Assembly: GCA_001414345.1 (NCBI GenBank)
Contig: LLCB01000059.1
Location: 163,579-227,578 of the forward strand
DNA length: 64,000 nucleotides
From: Hymenoscyphus infarciens
Lineage: Eukaryota > Ascomycota > Leotiomycetes > Helotiales > Helotiaceae
Reading direction: 5' to 3'
This document shows, piece by piece, positions 45,206 through 56,506 of the stretch. The notes beneath the pieces are model-generated. The model had not been told where the DNA came from, made no database searches, and saw only the letters and a program-made list of their open reading frames with translations. Position 1 is the stretch's first letter; every line of letters starts with the position of its first letter. A program made the translations under genes and the position numbers.

Positions 45206-48019
45206 ATGGCCCAAGGGGCCGTCGCAGCAATGGCGCCGACCGGGGACGCTCTCGCCGGTATGTCTGCAGAGGAGCTGCGTGAAATGTTGGAGTACGAAAA
45301 GATTTTGCAATTTCGCGATGCGGTTCTGGCGGGCACACATCCGCGTGTAAAAATCCCTCCACACCTTACACCGAAAGCCACTCGAAATTTGTCGTCTCCC
45401 ACGACCGCCATTTCCCATCCGAATAGCAGTCCCCATCCTCCTCCCACACACGCGATACCGCAGACACAGACGACGACGCAGAATGGAGACTCGCCCTTCA
45501 GCACCTCGTCTAATAACCAACGTTCAGCTACCAGCAATCAGATCGACCCAATCTTTCTTGAAAAGTCTGATGATCTTATTAAAGCTGAAATGAATCTACA
45601 ACGGGTACGGCTCGAGAGGGCATTGCGAGACCAGATTGAAGACCAGCGGATTAAGAATAAAGCTCTGATCCAGACGTCCGAATCCCTTCCCAATTTTGAT
45701 ATTTCTAATGTCTTGCTGCAAGCTCAAGCTCTCGTCAATCCTTCTACTTCTGCACAGGCTGAGCCAGTAGTGGCGGCCGATACTCCTGCCGATGATTCCT
45801 TTGATGAGAACACTTTCTATTCCAGTCAGCATGACAGCTCAGAGTGGTCAAACTCTCCACATAGGCAGAAAGAGCTAGTTGATAAACAGTCGCACGATAT
45901 CGTGTCTGTTGACAAGCGTCCTGGTGAGGTGTCTCCTCCAAATCACGGTGTTCGAGATGTAGAGCAAGTCAAGTCTTCACTACCCACAAATAATCAAGCA
46001 GAAGCCCGTATTCAACACCCTCCAGCTCTACCATCGGAAAGCCGCCCTCAATTTCCTGGCCTGCGATATCCAGAAAATACTGCCTCGGGTGGAGCAAGTA
46101 TGGGCACCACGCAAACAAAGTCGAACCAGCAACAATCAGGGATTGAAAGCGAACGAGCCTTTGACATTTCACCAAGCAGACCAGCTTATGCCGCAGTGCA
46201 AAATACAACTGATCAGCTCCTTCGTCAAGCATTCGATCATGATCGCCCGTCGCCTCTAATTCGTGCTCATAACCTTTCTCCACTGGCCCCCCAACCCGCT
46301 CGAGTTTCTCCACTGGCTACTGCAAGAGAACCTCCTATACTTAGAGAAAATTTGCTTGCTGACGAGGCGCCACCTGCCCAGGTAGCTGCACTGCGTACCG
46401 AAGAGCTTGCGGGAATTTCAAGCGCAGACAGCTCTCCAAGGGGTCCAAAGAATCCCGAAAAGAAGAAAATTCGTTCGAAGAGAGACCGCAAGCGCAAGGC
46501 CAAGGACAGCGGTGACACCCCAAACTCCCCATACATCAAACCGGAACCTAAATCACCCTCACCATATGCTGTAGCACCTCTTCCCAGACCGCCAAAGAGA
46601 CAACGACAGCAAGGCCAGTATGCTGCCGAGCTTAACTACGACGACCAACCCAGATACGATGCACCAAACAACACCCAAAGTCGGGCTGAGGGAAGAGTCG
46701 GAGAGGCACGAGAATCTCGACCATTCGAGATGGGGGAAGATCGTTACGAGCCAGAATTTCGCCGGCTAGAAAATGCCCACCGCCCGGTAGAGAGAGATAG
46801 CGAAGGTTATAGACGAGTTACCACCGATGCTTTTGTACCTAGGCCGCGGTCCCCAGAAATATATGCTGCACCATATGCTAGTGAGGCTCGCCCTATCAGA
46901 GCAGCGTCGCATGCACTGGTTGAGCGAAGATTCGAGGAGCCTAGGTATTACAAAGACCCTGGTCCACGGACCATTGTGAGACCAGATGCAGACCGCGAGA
47001 GATCCAGATCTCCCACCATGCGTGATGGTAGACCAATAACAATGGGCCCACCTCGACAATCTGTCCGGATTGTGCTGGATGAGCATGGTCGTGAGTACTA
47101 CGATCCAGCGCCCGCTTACGCCCCCGCGCCCTCCTCGAGTGTTAGACAATCAGTGGCTCCTCCTTCCAGATATCGCGAGGGCGATATTGTGTACGAAAGG
47201 GCTCCTATCAGAACAGCATCAAGCCGTGCAGCCATGGAATATGAAGAGGATGGTGTCATATATCGTAGAGGATCTCCAGTTCCTCGGCGTGTTGTGACTC
47301 AACCGGAATATGCAATGGCTCCGCCAGTCGAATATCGATCTTACCGCGAAAGAGAATATTCTGTTCGTCCTACGGCGATGGCACCCCCAATGGCACCACC
47401 AGGAGATGAATACATCCCAGTTCGGGCACCAGAGCTTCGACAAGTCAGCCAATACGACGAAGGCCCGCGAGAGTACCTGTCTCGCGCCCCCATTGAAGGA
47501 GCCCAGCCAGAGTATGCGCCGCGGGCGATGAGTATTCGGCCAGAAGCCATTAGGTACGAGGTTCGCGGAGAGGCACCACGCGAATATGCTAGAGCTCCAA
47601 GCGTTCGGCCAGAGCCAGTTCGCTATGAGGTGCGGGGAGAGCCTGTTCGTGAATACGGAAGAGCTCCCAGTGTACGACCAGAGCCTGTAAGATATGAAAC
47701 TCGTGAAGAAGCGTATGGTTCAAGAGCCATGAGTGTTCGGCCTGAAATCAGATATGAACCTGCGCGGGAGTCTTACGTTAGTCGCCTCAGTGTACGGCCA
47801 GAGGGACCTCCAAGAGAATATGCTAGCAGTGTTCGGCCTGAAGCGCAGGTTGAAGGTTCCATTCGTCGAGAAGTAATGGCTCCACCAAAAGGAGACCGGT
47901 ATTATGAGGAAGCACCTCGAGGTCGGCCCGCGGAAATTGCCTTTGTTGAGCGGCCTCGTGCGAGGGAGTCATCTGTAGTTGTATACGCGGATGATGTTAG
48001 GAGAGAAATGTACCGATAG
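45206..48019 (+). CDS. Large disordered repeat protein, probably nuclear
   Basis: A single exon of 937 codons from an ATG preceded by a pyrimidine-rich leader. I do not recognise a catalytic or named domain. Residues about 19-51 form a short conserved-looking helix (M-S-A-E-E-L-R-E-M-L-E-Y-E-K-I-L-Q-F). Residues about 119-156 look like a coiled coil (D-D-L-I-K-A-E-M-N-L-Q-R-V-R-L-E-R). Most of the remainder is Pro/Ser/Arg-rich and disordered. A strong basic cluster at residues about 415-434 (K-K-K-I-R-S-K-R-D-R-K-R-K-A-K) looks like a nuclear localisation signal. Residues about 775-890 contain six or so degenerate copies of a unit of about 23 residues built around S-V-R-P-E-P-V-R-Y-E. Tyr and Arg are abundant in the C-terminal half, as in proteins that phase-separate. 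Function unknown. Confidence 0.85.
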   Translation: MAQGAVAAMAPTGDALAGMSAEELREMLEYEKILQFRDAVLAGTHPRVKIPPHLTPKATRNLSSPTTAISHPNSSPHPPPTHAIPQTQTTTQNGDSPFSTSSNNQRSATSNQIDPIFLEKSDDLIKAEMNLQRVRLERALRDQIEDQRIKNKALIQTSESLPNFDISNVLLQAQALVNPSTSAQAEPVVAADTPADDSFDENTFYSSQHDSSEWSNSPHRQKELVDKQSHDIVSVDKRPGEVSPPNHGVRDVEQVKSSLPTNNQAEARIQHPPALPSESRPQFPGLRYPENTASGGASMGTTQTKSNQQQSGIESERAFDISPSRPAYAAVQNTTDQLLRQAFDHDRPSPLIRAHNLSPLAPQPARVSPLATAREPPILRENLLADEAPPAQVAALRTEELAGISSADSSPRGPKNPEKKKIRSKRDRKRKAKDSGDTPNSPYIKPEPKSPSPYAVAPLPRPPKRQRQQGQYAAELNYDDQPRYDAPNNTQSRAEGRVGEARESRPFEMGEDRYEPEFRRLENAHRPVERDSEGYRRVTTDAFVPRPRSPEIYAAPYASEARPIRAASHALVERRFEEPRYYKDPGPRTIVRPDADRERSRSPTMRDGRPITMGPPRQSVRIVLDEHGREYYDPAPAYAPAPSSSVRQSVAPPSRYREGDIVYERAPIRTASSRAAMEYEEDGVIYRRGSPVPRRVVTQPEYAMAPPVEYRSYREREYSVRPTAMAPPMAPPGDEYIPVRAPELRQVSQYDEGPREYLSRAPIEGAQPEYAPRAMSIRPEAIRYEVRGEAPREYARAPSVRPEPVRYEVRGEPVREYGRAPSVRPEPVRYETREEAYGSRAMSVRPEIRYEPARESYVSRLSVRPEGPPREYASSVRPEAQVEGSIRREVMAPPKGDRYYEEAPRGRPAEIAFVERPRARESSVVVYADDVRREMYR

Positions 48020-50122
48020 ATGGGAGTGAGTACGGGTCGGTGGTGGGTTTATTTGATGTTGGGTTATCAGAATTACGGTATGGGTTGTCGACTGACGGAC
48101 GTTGAACTGTCGGTTTATAATGATCTGCCACTTTCGTGACAAGAGTCGTTTGGTAATGGCGTTAAGATATGGATTTGTACAGCTATTGTAATTTAACAAA
48201 TCACCCGACGGTGGTCTTTCCTTGATCTCAATCCGTGAAAGTACTTCAACCCCTCGAGCTTGGCTAGGATTTTTTGCAGTGATTGGATTTCAGTGCTTGC
48301 TTCATGAATCAAGGTGATGTTTTGTTTTCTCTTTCGGCTTTCCTTATAAGTGTATTTCATGTTATCAATCTACCGTCTTGTCGTAGGTGGATGGTTTCTG
48401 GTGTTGCAATACTTCGATTGGCTAAAAGGAGATTTGCGAGTAAGCTGGTTTTTGTCGCAAATTTGATGCTTGGTAGCTTACTCAATAATCGATAGCTTAC
48501 TTGCAACTTTCCTTTTTGGCCCTCAAATCTGGTGGTAGCTTACTCATTATTTGATAGCTTACTAGGTAAAGAATCTAGGTAAGCTGTTATTTAGTAGCTT
48601 ACTATGTTACACGAATAATTTTCTTTTTGACGATTGGTGGCTTACTCGCGAGCTTACTTTTAGCCTCTAATATTTGTTTAGCTTACTCGTACTTATTAGG
48701 TAAAGAATTTGGGGGCCAAAATACACGAAAACGACGATTAGTAGCCCACTAGTGAATTTACTATTGGCCAACTATTCGAGGTACTTGGTAGCTTACTTAT
48801 AAGTACTTAGTGGCTTGCTAGGCCACAGGTGAAAGCACGTCATGTGACTCAATTTGTTTCGAGACTCCAATAGAAGCTTTTTCTTGCTATCACTAGTATG
48901 TTACATTACATGTTCCTTTGGTTTCTTCGAAAAGGCTATTTCTATAAGGACTTTCCACTTTTCCCCACCAAATCACCTGACTGTGGGGTAGCAAACTCTG
49001 GGCTCCGCCCCACAAGGCCATAAAAGCAGCACTCGCTACTGCAGAGCCGCCAGTGGATAAGAATCCAAGAAATGATTCAAATGATTGTAGAGAGGCTTTA
49101 ATGCAATCCTTTGAATCATTCAAGGCTTTACAAACAATAAGAACCTTTATCGACAACAAGTGGGTAGTGTTCTTTTACATCTAATTTCGTTATTCAGTGT
49201 GGTTGTTCTCATCCACAGAAGCGCGAGCTCCTTCCTAGTGAGTTCCTAGTAGTCGGGAGAAGCCGAGAAGGGAAGAAGTTCGAGCGTGGTCAAACGTTGC
49301 TTCTTAATTAACACTAAGCCGTTAGCAAGTTAAACCCTCTAATACCCATCACATACCTTGTGGTGCTCTATCTCGATCTGTCACCGCGGCGGCAGCTCCG
49401 AGGGGACTTTCGCCTGCCGTCCGGTTCCCATGACAGCTTTGACATGGATATAACCTGGCTGGTGGTCGTATATCATGGCACCCTGGGGTCAACGTTCGGC
49501 ATCTCTTATCTGCTGCAAGAAGCGGTGCCCCCGTACAGAAACCGTTTTTGTCTTTTTTACGATACAACAAATCCCCGGTCTTTCTATACCGTCTCGGTCA
49601 TACAACTATGCGGGCACTTCCCACACCCTTATCCGGGGTACAGGGCTCTCCATTGGTCCAACCCTATGAGCGAGGGGCAAGATAAGCTAGCAGTTCTCCT
49701 CCAGTGTTGCCGCGGCTCATCCTATCCATCAACGTTACTAGTATCCGTTCGTTGATCCAATGGAAATCCCAATGATAATGAGAGACTGAGCGATAAGATA
49801 TTGACATGGAAGAAGTTTGAATCGCGGAGTCTTCTGTTTTGCAGATATTGATTTCTTTTAAAAAGAAGTGCTTTCCCAGAACTTACATCCCTATCATTAA
49901 TCATCCCCTCGTTCGTGTTCCAAACTCCCAATACTACCCTAGGAGGGATCGTCACATAGGTGTGGTAGCTACTTGCATACCACTATAAGGTTAGCCTTAC
50001 ACCACATCCATACCCGAGTACAGCATACTCCCACACCAATTTATACTTAGGGACGATTAACCAGCAATAACAGTCTTGCAACACTTTGTTTCCAAGAACC
50101 AGGCTCGACACAAGACTCAAAG
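48020..50122. other. Intergenic with motif array and no supported gene
   Basis: 48438-48830 carries the TAGCTTACT motif array (listed separately). 49340-49755 is a GC-richer patch with an open frame of 131 codons but also an open antisense frame, and no motif. A minus-strand frame at 48893-49159 starts with TTG and shows no family features. No gene is supported before the MFS start. Confidence 0.45.
48438..48830. repeat. Array of a TAGCTTACT motif in both orientations
   Basis: About a dozen copies of (T)AGCTTACT(C/A/T) or its complement lie irregularly within 390 bp, for example near 48474, 48493, 48535, 48554, 48574, 48593, 48640, 48653, 48678 and 48790. Spacing is about 20-60 bp and not periodic. 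Related words recur near 59262-59350 and 60052. This kind of clustering is known from subterminal regions of DNA transposons; that origin is an inference. Confidence 0.65.
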
Positions 50123-51812
50123 ATGGACGCCAAACGAGTAGAAGAAACCCCAGAGTCCGATTTTACTCCCAAAGATGACAAGACCTTTCCCCACACAGCA
50201 GAACTTGGAACGGGATCGGAAGAGGGGACGGGCTATGTCGGGACCGCAATGGTTATCGATCACCATGCTGAGCGTGCCCTCTGTCGAAAATTCGATTATC
50301 GATTAATGCCAGTGCTGGCTCTTATGTATCTTTTCAATGCCTTGGATAAAGGAAATCTTGGAAACGCGAAGACGGCGAAGTTTGATGAAGATTTGGGGTT
50401 CAAGGGTAATCAGTACAACCTCATTTTGAGTGTCTTTTATGTGCCTTATGTGTTGTTTGCGCCGGTTCTTGTAGGTATTTCTCATTGTCTTGGACCAAAA
50501 TAAAGCTCACACAATTACAGGGTATGATTGGGAAGAAATATGGTCCAGCGAGAGTTTTACCCCTTATGAGTGAGTAATACTGGACTGAGCTTGAAATGAA
50601 AACGGAAGAAAAATGGATACTGACGCTTAATAGTGTTTAGTTTTGGATCCATGACTATTCTAACTGGTGAGTTGCCCTTGCCTCTATGCAGATCAGAATT
50701 GATACTGATAAACAATAGTTGTCGCAACCAACTTTGGCGGCATGATGGCATTAAGATGGTTTCTGGGTATGGCCGAATCGGCTTTCTTCCCACTTGTCAT
50801 CTATTACTTGACAACCTTCTATCGAAGAGGAGAGCTTGCCCGTCGTCTCGCCATCTTCTACGCAGCAAGCAATATTGCAAACGCCTTCTCTGGGCTTCTC
50901 GCCTATGGTGTCTTCCAAATCACCAACACACATCTCAAACCATGGCGATACCTCTTCCTGATTGAAGGGTCACTCACAGTACTCTTCGCCGTATTCGCAT
51001 ACTTCTACCTGCCAAAGAACGCCGCAGAAGCAAAGTTCCTCAACGAAGAGGAGAAAAGGCTCGCCTACCACCGAATCCAAACCGATTCCTCGTCCACAGT
51101 GAACGAAGAGTTCAGCATCAAAGACTCACTCAAAGTCTTTGCGCAACCAATAAGCTACGCCTTTCTACTGATAGAAATCTGTCTCGGCGTCCCACTTCAG
51201 TCCGTCTCCCTGTTCCTTCCACAAATCGTGGCTCGTCTCGGTTACTCACCCGTAAAAACCAACTTGTACACCGTAGCACCCAACATCACGGGTGCAGTCA
51301 TGCTTCTTATCCTTGCCTTTTCCTCCGATTATAGTCGTCGAAGAGGTCCCTTCATTGTTCTCGGGTTTATCTTCACATTCGTTGGTATGCTCATCTATGC
51401 CACCATCGATGTCCTGCATCAAAAACACGTCGCTTATTTCGCGACCTTCATGATGTGCTGGGGGACTTCCGCTCCCTCGGTTCTTCTTTCGGCTTGGTAT
51501 AATAACAATACTCCTCATGAGGGAAGACGTATTGTACTTACTTCGGTGGGAGTACCGCTTGCCAATGTCATGGGCTTGGTCTCTAGTAATATCTTCACGC
51601 CACAGAGTGCACCGAAATATATCCCGGCACTTGCTACTACGGCTGCTTTTGGTGCGACAGGTGCTCTGGTGGCTGGGTTGTTGAGTGCTTATATGGTGTT
51701 TGATAATAAGAAGAGGGATAGGAAGTTGGGACGTAAATTGGATATTAGAGATGTACCGACTGAGCTTTTGAGGGATGGGCCGAGGGTCAAGGAGTTTAGG
51801 TGGTTCTTGTAG
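50123..51812 (+). CDS. MFS transporter, anion:cation symporter (Dal5/allantoate permease-like) family
   Basis: Probable plasma-membrane proton symporter for an organic anion such as a vitamin, ureide or carboxylate; the substrate cannot be read from the sequence. Exons are 50123-50470, 50521-50569, 50634-50666 and 50719-51812, all in frame (507 residues). Two internal exons are tiny (49 and 33 nt) and encode the turn and helix around G-K-K-Y-G-P-A-R-V. Family hallmarks: R-K-x-D-x-R-L-M-P-V-L-A-L-M-Y-L-x-N-x-L-D-K-G-N-L-G-N-A before and in helix 1, R-W-F-L-G-M-A-E-S-A-F-F-P in helix 4, W-R-Y-L-F-L-I-E-G-S in helix 6 and L-P-K-N-A-A-E-A-K-F-L-N-E-E-E-K in the central loop. The second half has six further hydrophobic helices. 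Length is typical and the copy appears intact. Confidence 0.92.
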
Positions 51813-52440
51813 AAATGTGTGGACTTATGTGCGTTGGGGAATGGCGTTTTTGGGGCTTGGTGTTTATATGAAGGTAAGGTATTGAGGAGTATGTATTTTG
51901 AAAAGTTTGCAGTCATTCTTGTAGGCGATTGTGTGTTCTGGATTAGGTACCTATATATGAATATAATGAGTTTTATTGAAGGTTTATTGAAGAGACCCGA
52001 GTGAACTTCATAAAGTTGTTTCGCAGTCGAGTTATCTGAACGTTTCGTCCCTAGGTAGAATTGTCAATTGAAACAAAGAATCGTTCAAATCATTTAACAT
52101 TCCAAAACTCTTGGGTACAGGAAAACGATTTCAATATTCCTTCATCTTTTGGTCTGATTTCTGGTGAGGGCTTGGTTGCTAGTAATCTTTATAGAATTAA
52201 AATTCACTTCGGATTTTTAATAAATTATTTTCTTCCCTTAAAAGTAAACACCCCTTTAATTGGCTGGAGCTTTGGTAGTGATTTTAAGTTTCAGCCTTAC
52301 GCGTCAGGCCGAATGCGCGTCTTTCAAAATAATCGCGTTTTGCATCCACCACCCAACCACTCCCCAAGCTTCCAGAGTTTTCCAAACGCAGCATAATCCA
52401 TATTCGCTACGCCATCTCAATTCTCGATCTTGAACTCATC
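51813..52440. other. Intergenic / promoter of NIC96
   Basis: About 630 bp between tandem plus-strand genes. A 111-codon frame at 52061-52396 has no motif and lies directly upstream of the NIC96 ATG. No separate gene is supported. Confidence 0.45.
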
Positions 52441-55400
52441 ATGGCGACTGGTGGTGGACTGTTCGGTGGCCTAGGCGCTTCAACGACAAGCTCTGGCGGC
52501 GGAGGCTTGTTTGGAAGCCTCAATACTTCGACCTCGAAGCCTGCGCAAAGTGGTGGATTGTTTGGTGGACTTGGTTCGACTTCGACGACGAGTGCGACGC
52601 AGCAGAATACTACGAGTGCTTTTGGTGGACTTGGACTGGGGACAAATACGGCGGGAGCAAGTACATCTGGTGGGCTATTTGGAAGCACATTGGGAGGAGG
52701 TTCTTCAGCGCCATCGGGTGGGCTTTTTGGACAACCGCAACAAAATAAGGGTCCTGGTCTATTCGGCGCGACCGGGGGAAATACACAACCAAATGCTGCT
52801 GGAAATACTGGAGGACTAGGTCAATCTACCCAACCTCAGCAACAAGGAGGTCTTGCGGCATCTCAAGGCCCCCTTCAACAATCAACTCAAAATGGTCAGA
52901 ATCACGCATATTTCGATTCGATACTGGAGAAGAGTAGGAAGAGAGCATATGGCGAATCTGCTGGAGCAGAGCTTCCACAACTCCAGCTTGGTTTAGGAGA
53001 TCTTCGACAGCGGATAAAACGTTTGGGTTCAGGCGCCCCAGATCGCAGCGTGGATGGGAAGGCACATTATCTCCTCGCAGGTTCTGGTGTAGACCCAGGA
53101 ACAGCTGTCAGAGACCTGAATACTTTCAATGCGACATCAGGTAGGGTGGATAAATTACCGCAGCAACAACAACAAATCAATACGGACGTCGAAGGGTACC
53201 TCGCGAATTTACAGACACAAACTACACTGAGCATGATATCCGATGGGTTGGCACGTTCTGTGCGCGATTTCGACTCGTTCTTGGAGGATAACGTAGCGAT
53301 GGAATGGGAGGCACAGCGGAAGAAGATATACCAACATTTCGGCATTAAGCCCAGAGAAGACATGGCGGCTACAGCGAGATCAAGTTTCCAAGCCACTGCT
53401 CCAGAAGCTACGGGGGGATTTGGGCGATCGAGGAAGAGCAAGGCAGCGGCACATGCTAGCTCGAGAGGGCTTGGACCTGCAAGCATCAGCACATTCGGAC
53501 GATCGAGCATGCAGAAATCAGCCATTGGAGCCCCAAGCTCGGTCGGGAAATCAACACAGCAAGCATTTGCTGACGTGGAAAAGCAAATTGAGAAGAATGG
53601 GGTGACATCTACGCCGGGCGATAGGTTCCAACGGGAAAAGCAAAGCAAGTATGCGGAGAAGATCCAAAATCTTAATGTGGCACGAATTGAGAAACGATTT
53701 TATCCTCTAGCTACCAATCTTGGCGCTGTGGTCACCGAAGCTGGTGAACAGCATGGCCCTGATCTTGTTAAGGCATACAGAGCATTGGCTGAGATCGTTT
53801 CTGAACACCCCGATGTTGAGATTTTAGCAGATCCTCTTGCGGTATCGGAACGAAAATTTGCAAAAACCTATCTCGATGAAAGTCCAAACTCGGAACGTGG
53901 CCCTGAGCTCAGAAAGAGGATTTTGCGTGGTGGTGCTAGGTGCCTTGAGAACTTGGCTTTCGAAGACGTGGAATCACTCATTAGCAAAAACCCCCGAGAA
54001 GCCAATTTAGGCGGAGTTCCAAATGTCATCAGCAAGATGAAAGCATATGTCCGACTTTTAGCTTCGAAAAAGAGTCTTTCCGGCGACAACATTGACCTCC
54101 AAATGCTCGGAGATGATTATGTCTGGGCTCTTGTTTACTATCTTTTAAGGACCGGTCATATCCAAGAGATAGTCGATTATGTGGCCGCCAACGCAACAGC
54201 ATTTAGAGCAATCGATCGCAACTTTGCTTCATATATCACAAGCTACTGCAGTAGTCCGGATAGAAAACTTACTCAGGAATTTCAAGCTCGTATAAATAAT
54301 GAGTACAGCCAGAGACTGCGAATTGCCCCAGAAAACTCCATTGATCCATACAGAATGGCCTGCTATAAAATCATCGGTAGATGCGATCTGAAATCTCGAA
54401 ATCTCGAAGGAATTAACCATACGGTCGAGGATTTCGTGTGGCTTCAGCTTGTTCTCGCACGGGAGGGCAAAAAGTCCGAAGAGTTTGCCAGTGAAGCATA
54501 TGGACTAGCGGACTTGCAGAAAACCATGAAAGAAATTGGTAACCGATTTTTCGAAAAGGGCGGGGCTGAAGTTGGGTGCTCATTTGGATCCTTCGTTTTC
54601 TTTCAGGTTGCGTGTGGCATGTTTGAACAGGCTGTGTCATATCTCTACCCATTTTCATACACCGACGCTGTCCATCTAGCCATTGCCATGGACTTTTACG
54701 GCTTATTGAGAGTTTCCGACCCAAACACCGCTGGTGACGATCTTTTAAGCTACACAACCAGAGAAAATCCTCAAATCAATTTTGGCCGTATGCTTGGCTA
54801 CTACACACGGGATTTCAGAGCTGCAAATGTTACGGCTGCTGTCGACTACCTCGTCCTTATTTGTCTCAATAAAGATGTTCCTGGCCAGAGTGGCTCAAGC
54901 CAAGTCAACTTGTGCCATGAAGCGCTGCGAGAACTTGTCTTGGAAAGCAGAGAGTTTGCCTTGCTCTTGGGCGACCTTATGAGCAATGGGCAACGTGCCA
55001 CGGGTGTGATTGAACAGAGGATGAGTCTCATTTCGTTAGGTAAAACCGACGAGTTCATGAGAATGATCACGATTCAAGCTGCTAGTATTGCAGATGATAA
55101 TGGTCGAATTACTGATGCCGTGTTGCTATACCACCTGGCAGGTGAACATGACAACGTCGTGGTTATCCTCAATCGCGCTCTCAGCGAATTTCTCGCCATA
55201 CCAGTCGGTCAAAATCGACCCCGACTTACACCAATCAAAATCCACGCAAATCCAAGCAGTCAACAGATGCAGCTGGGCAGCTTGAGCTTGACTTCAATTG
55301 ACGACCCCCTTGAACTTTCAGCGGCCGTTATGGCTCTTTACAGAACACACGCAACACCATTCCCAATCAAGCCCGAGCTGCGCAACATCAACATGGTTTT

Positions 55401-55839
55401 ATCGGGCGTTGCCAGATTGAAATTAATGGTTGAGAGTGGGCAATGGGCCCAGTCATTAGATGTAAGTTTCTCCCATTCAAATTTCTACCACAATACACTG
55501 ACAGAGTCCCGATAGGAGATCTCAGGATATGATCTCATCCCAATCACAGCCAACGGAGATGCGAACACCGTTCGAAGTCTCGCACTCAAATTCCCCAACG
55601 TGGACCCAACTCTCCAATCCATTACTCCTAAACTCATTGCTTGGGCGGTGCAATGCGGAAATGGGATGCGTGCAAATTTCCTGAACAGTGAATTCAGTGC
55701 GAATATTGGGTCGAGGAAAGCAATGATTAATGAAGTGAAGAACATGCAGCTGGATATGGTTAAATTTGTGAGCCAATTGCGGTATAGGATGCCGGAGGAA
55801 GTTCATAATATCTTGGCGGAGGCACAGTCGTCGATGTGA
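52441..55839 (+). CDS. nic96: Nucleoporin Nic96 (Nup93) with N-terminal GLFG repeats
   Basis: Nic96 is the linker nucleoporin that holds the Nsp1 channel trimer on the inner ring of the nuclear pore. Exons are 52441-55461 and 55516-55839 (54-nt phase-0 intron), giving 1114 residues. Residues 1-about 115 hold six GLFG motifs plus one AFGG in Gly/Ser/Thr-rich spacers, an FG-repeat tail that yeast Nic96 lacks. Then Y-F-D-S-I-L-E-K and L-G-D-L-R-Q-R-I-K-R-L open the adaptor region. From about residue 230 onward the protein is alpha-helical, with V-E-G-Y-L-A-N-L-Q, Y-V-W-A-L-V-Y-Y-L-L-R-T-G, A-C-Y-K-I-I-G-R-C-D-L, G-A-E-V-G-C-S-F-G-S-F-V-F-F-Q-V and F-P-Y-T-type Y-P-F-S-Y-T-D-A-V-H-L-A-I, all characteristic of Nic96/Nup93. 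The second exon supplies the last 107 residues. The gene is intact. Confidence 0.93.
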
Positions 55840-56506
55840 GGGAGGGGTAATTTTCTGAGGATGAGAAGTGGGCTGACAGAGGGGAGGGGAAGAAAAAGAT
55901 AAGACTCTTGTATCATAGGGGTGTGAGGGAAAGGAAACAAAACCAGGGGAAGAATACCAAATTCAAAAGGGTGGAGTGTTATTTTGGGGTAGATTACTTA
56001 CCGCTAGACTCGAGTGGTGTTGAATAGTAAGTACAATGGAATGATGAGCAACATGGTTACGTTATACAAGGTGGTTGACTCGCTGAGAGACCGAGTCTGG
56101 ACGGGTAAGGAAATCAAAAGTACCCCCAAACGAGCTTCATCGTCTTCCTTTTCTTTACTTTATATATGTCTCTCCTTTAAGTTTATTTCCTTTGCAGTTC
56201 CGTTCTTGATACATGGCTGGTGGCTTGAAATCCCCGGGTAAAATTGGGGGAAGCTAAAATTAGTCGAGGGTCCGTTCTGACTCGTTCACATCCATGATTC
56301 AAAGTATACATGACTGACTGAAAGACCCTGCGCCCACAAGAAACGCGAATATACAGTATCACTTGAACTACACTACAATACCATTCTTCAATCGCTTTCG
56401 CGCATGCCCCCATCTTTCCCTAGGCTCTCCCATCCTCCGATAACCCCATGCAAAACTGTTGTGGAAAGAAAAGTAGGGCCGGTCAAGACGGGTGAGCGCA
56501 GCAGAC
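55840..56506. other. Intergenic / promoter of the bZIP gene
   Basis: Spacer of 667 bp. No ORF with motif. The start of the next gene is set at the ATG at 56507, because the longer frame begins with GTG. Confidence 0.45.

Noticed and set aside
48893..49159. 88-codon minus-strand ORF
   Set aside because: Begins with TTG, includes repeated-looking sequence and has no recognisable domain.
49360..49755. 131-codon ORF in a GC-richer patch
   Set aside because: Antisense is also open, the start is not ATG-supported by context and no motif is present.
52407..53648. Long antisense ORFs opposite NIC96
   Set aside because: Mirror frames of the Gly/Ser-rich GLFG region and its continuation; the plus-strand protein is certain.
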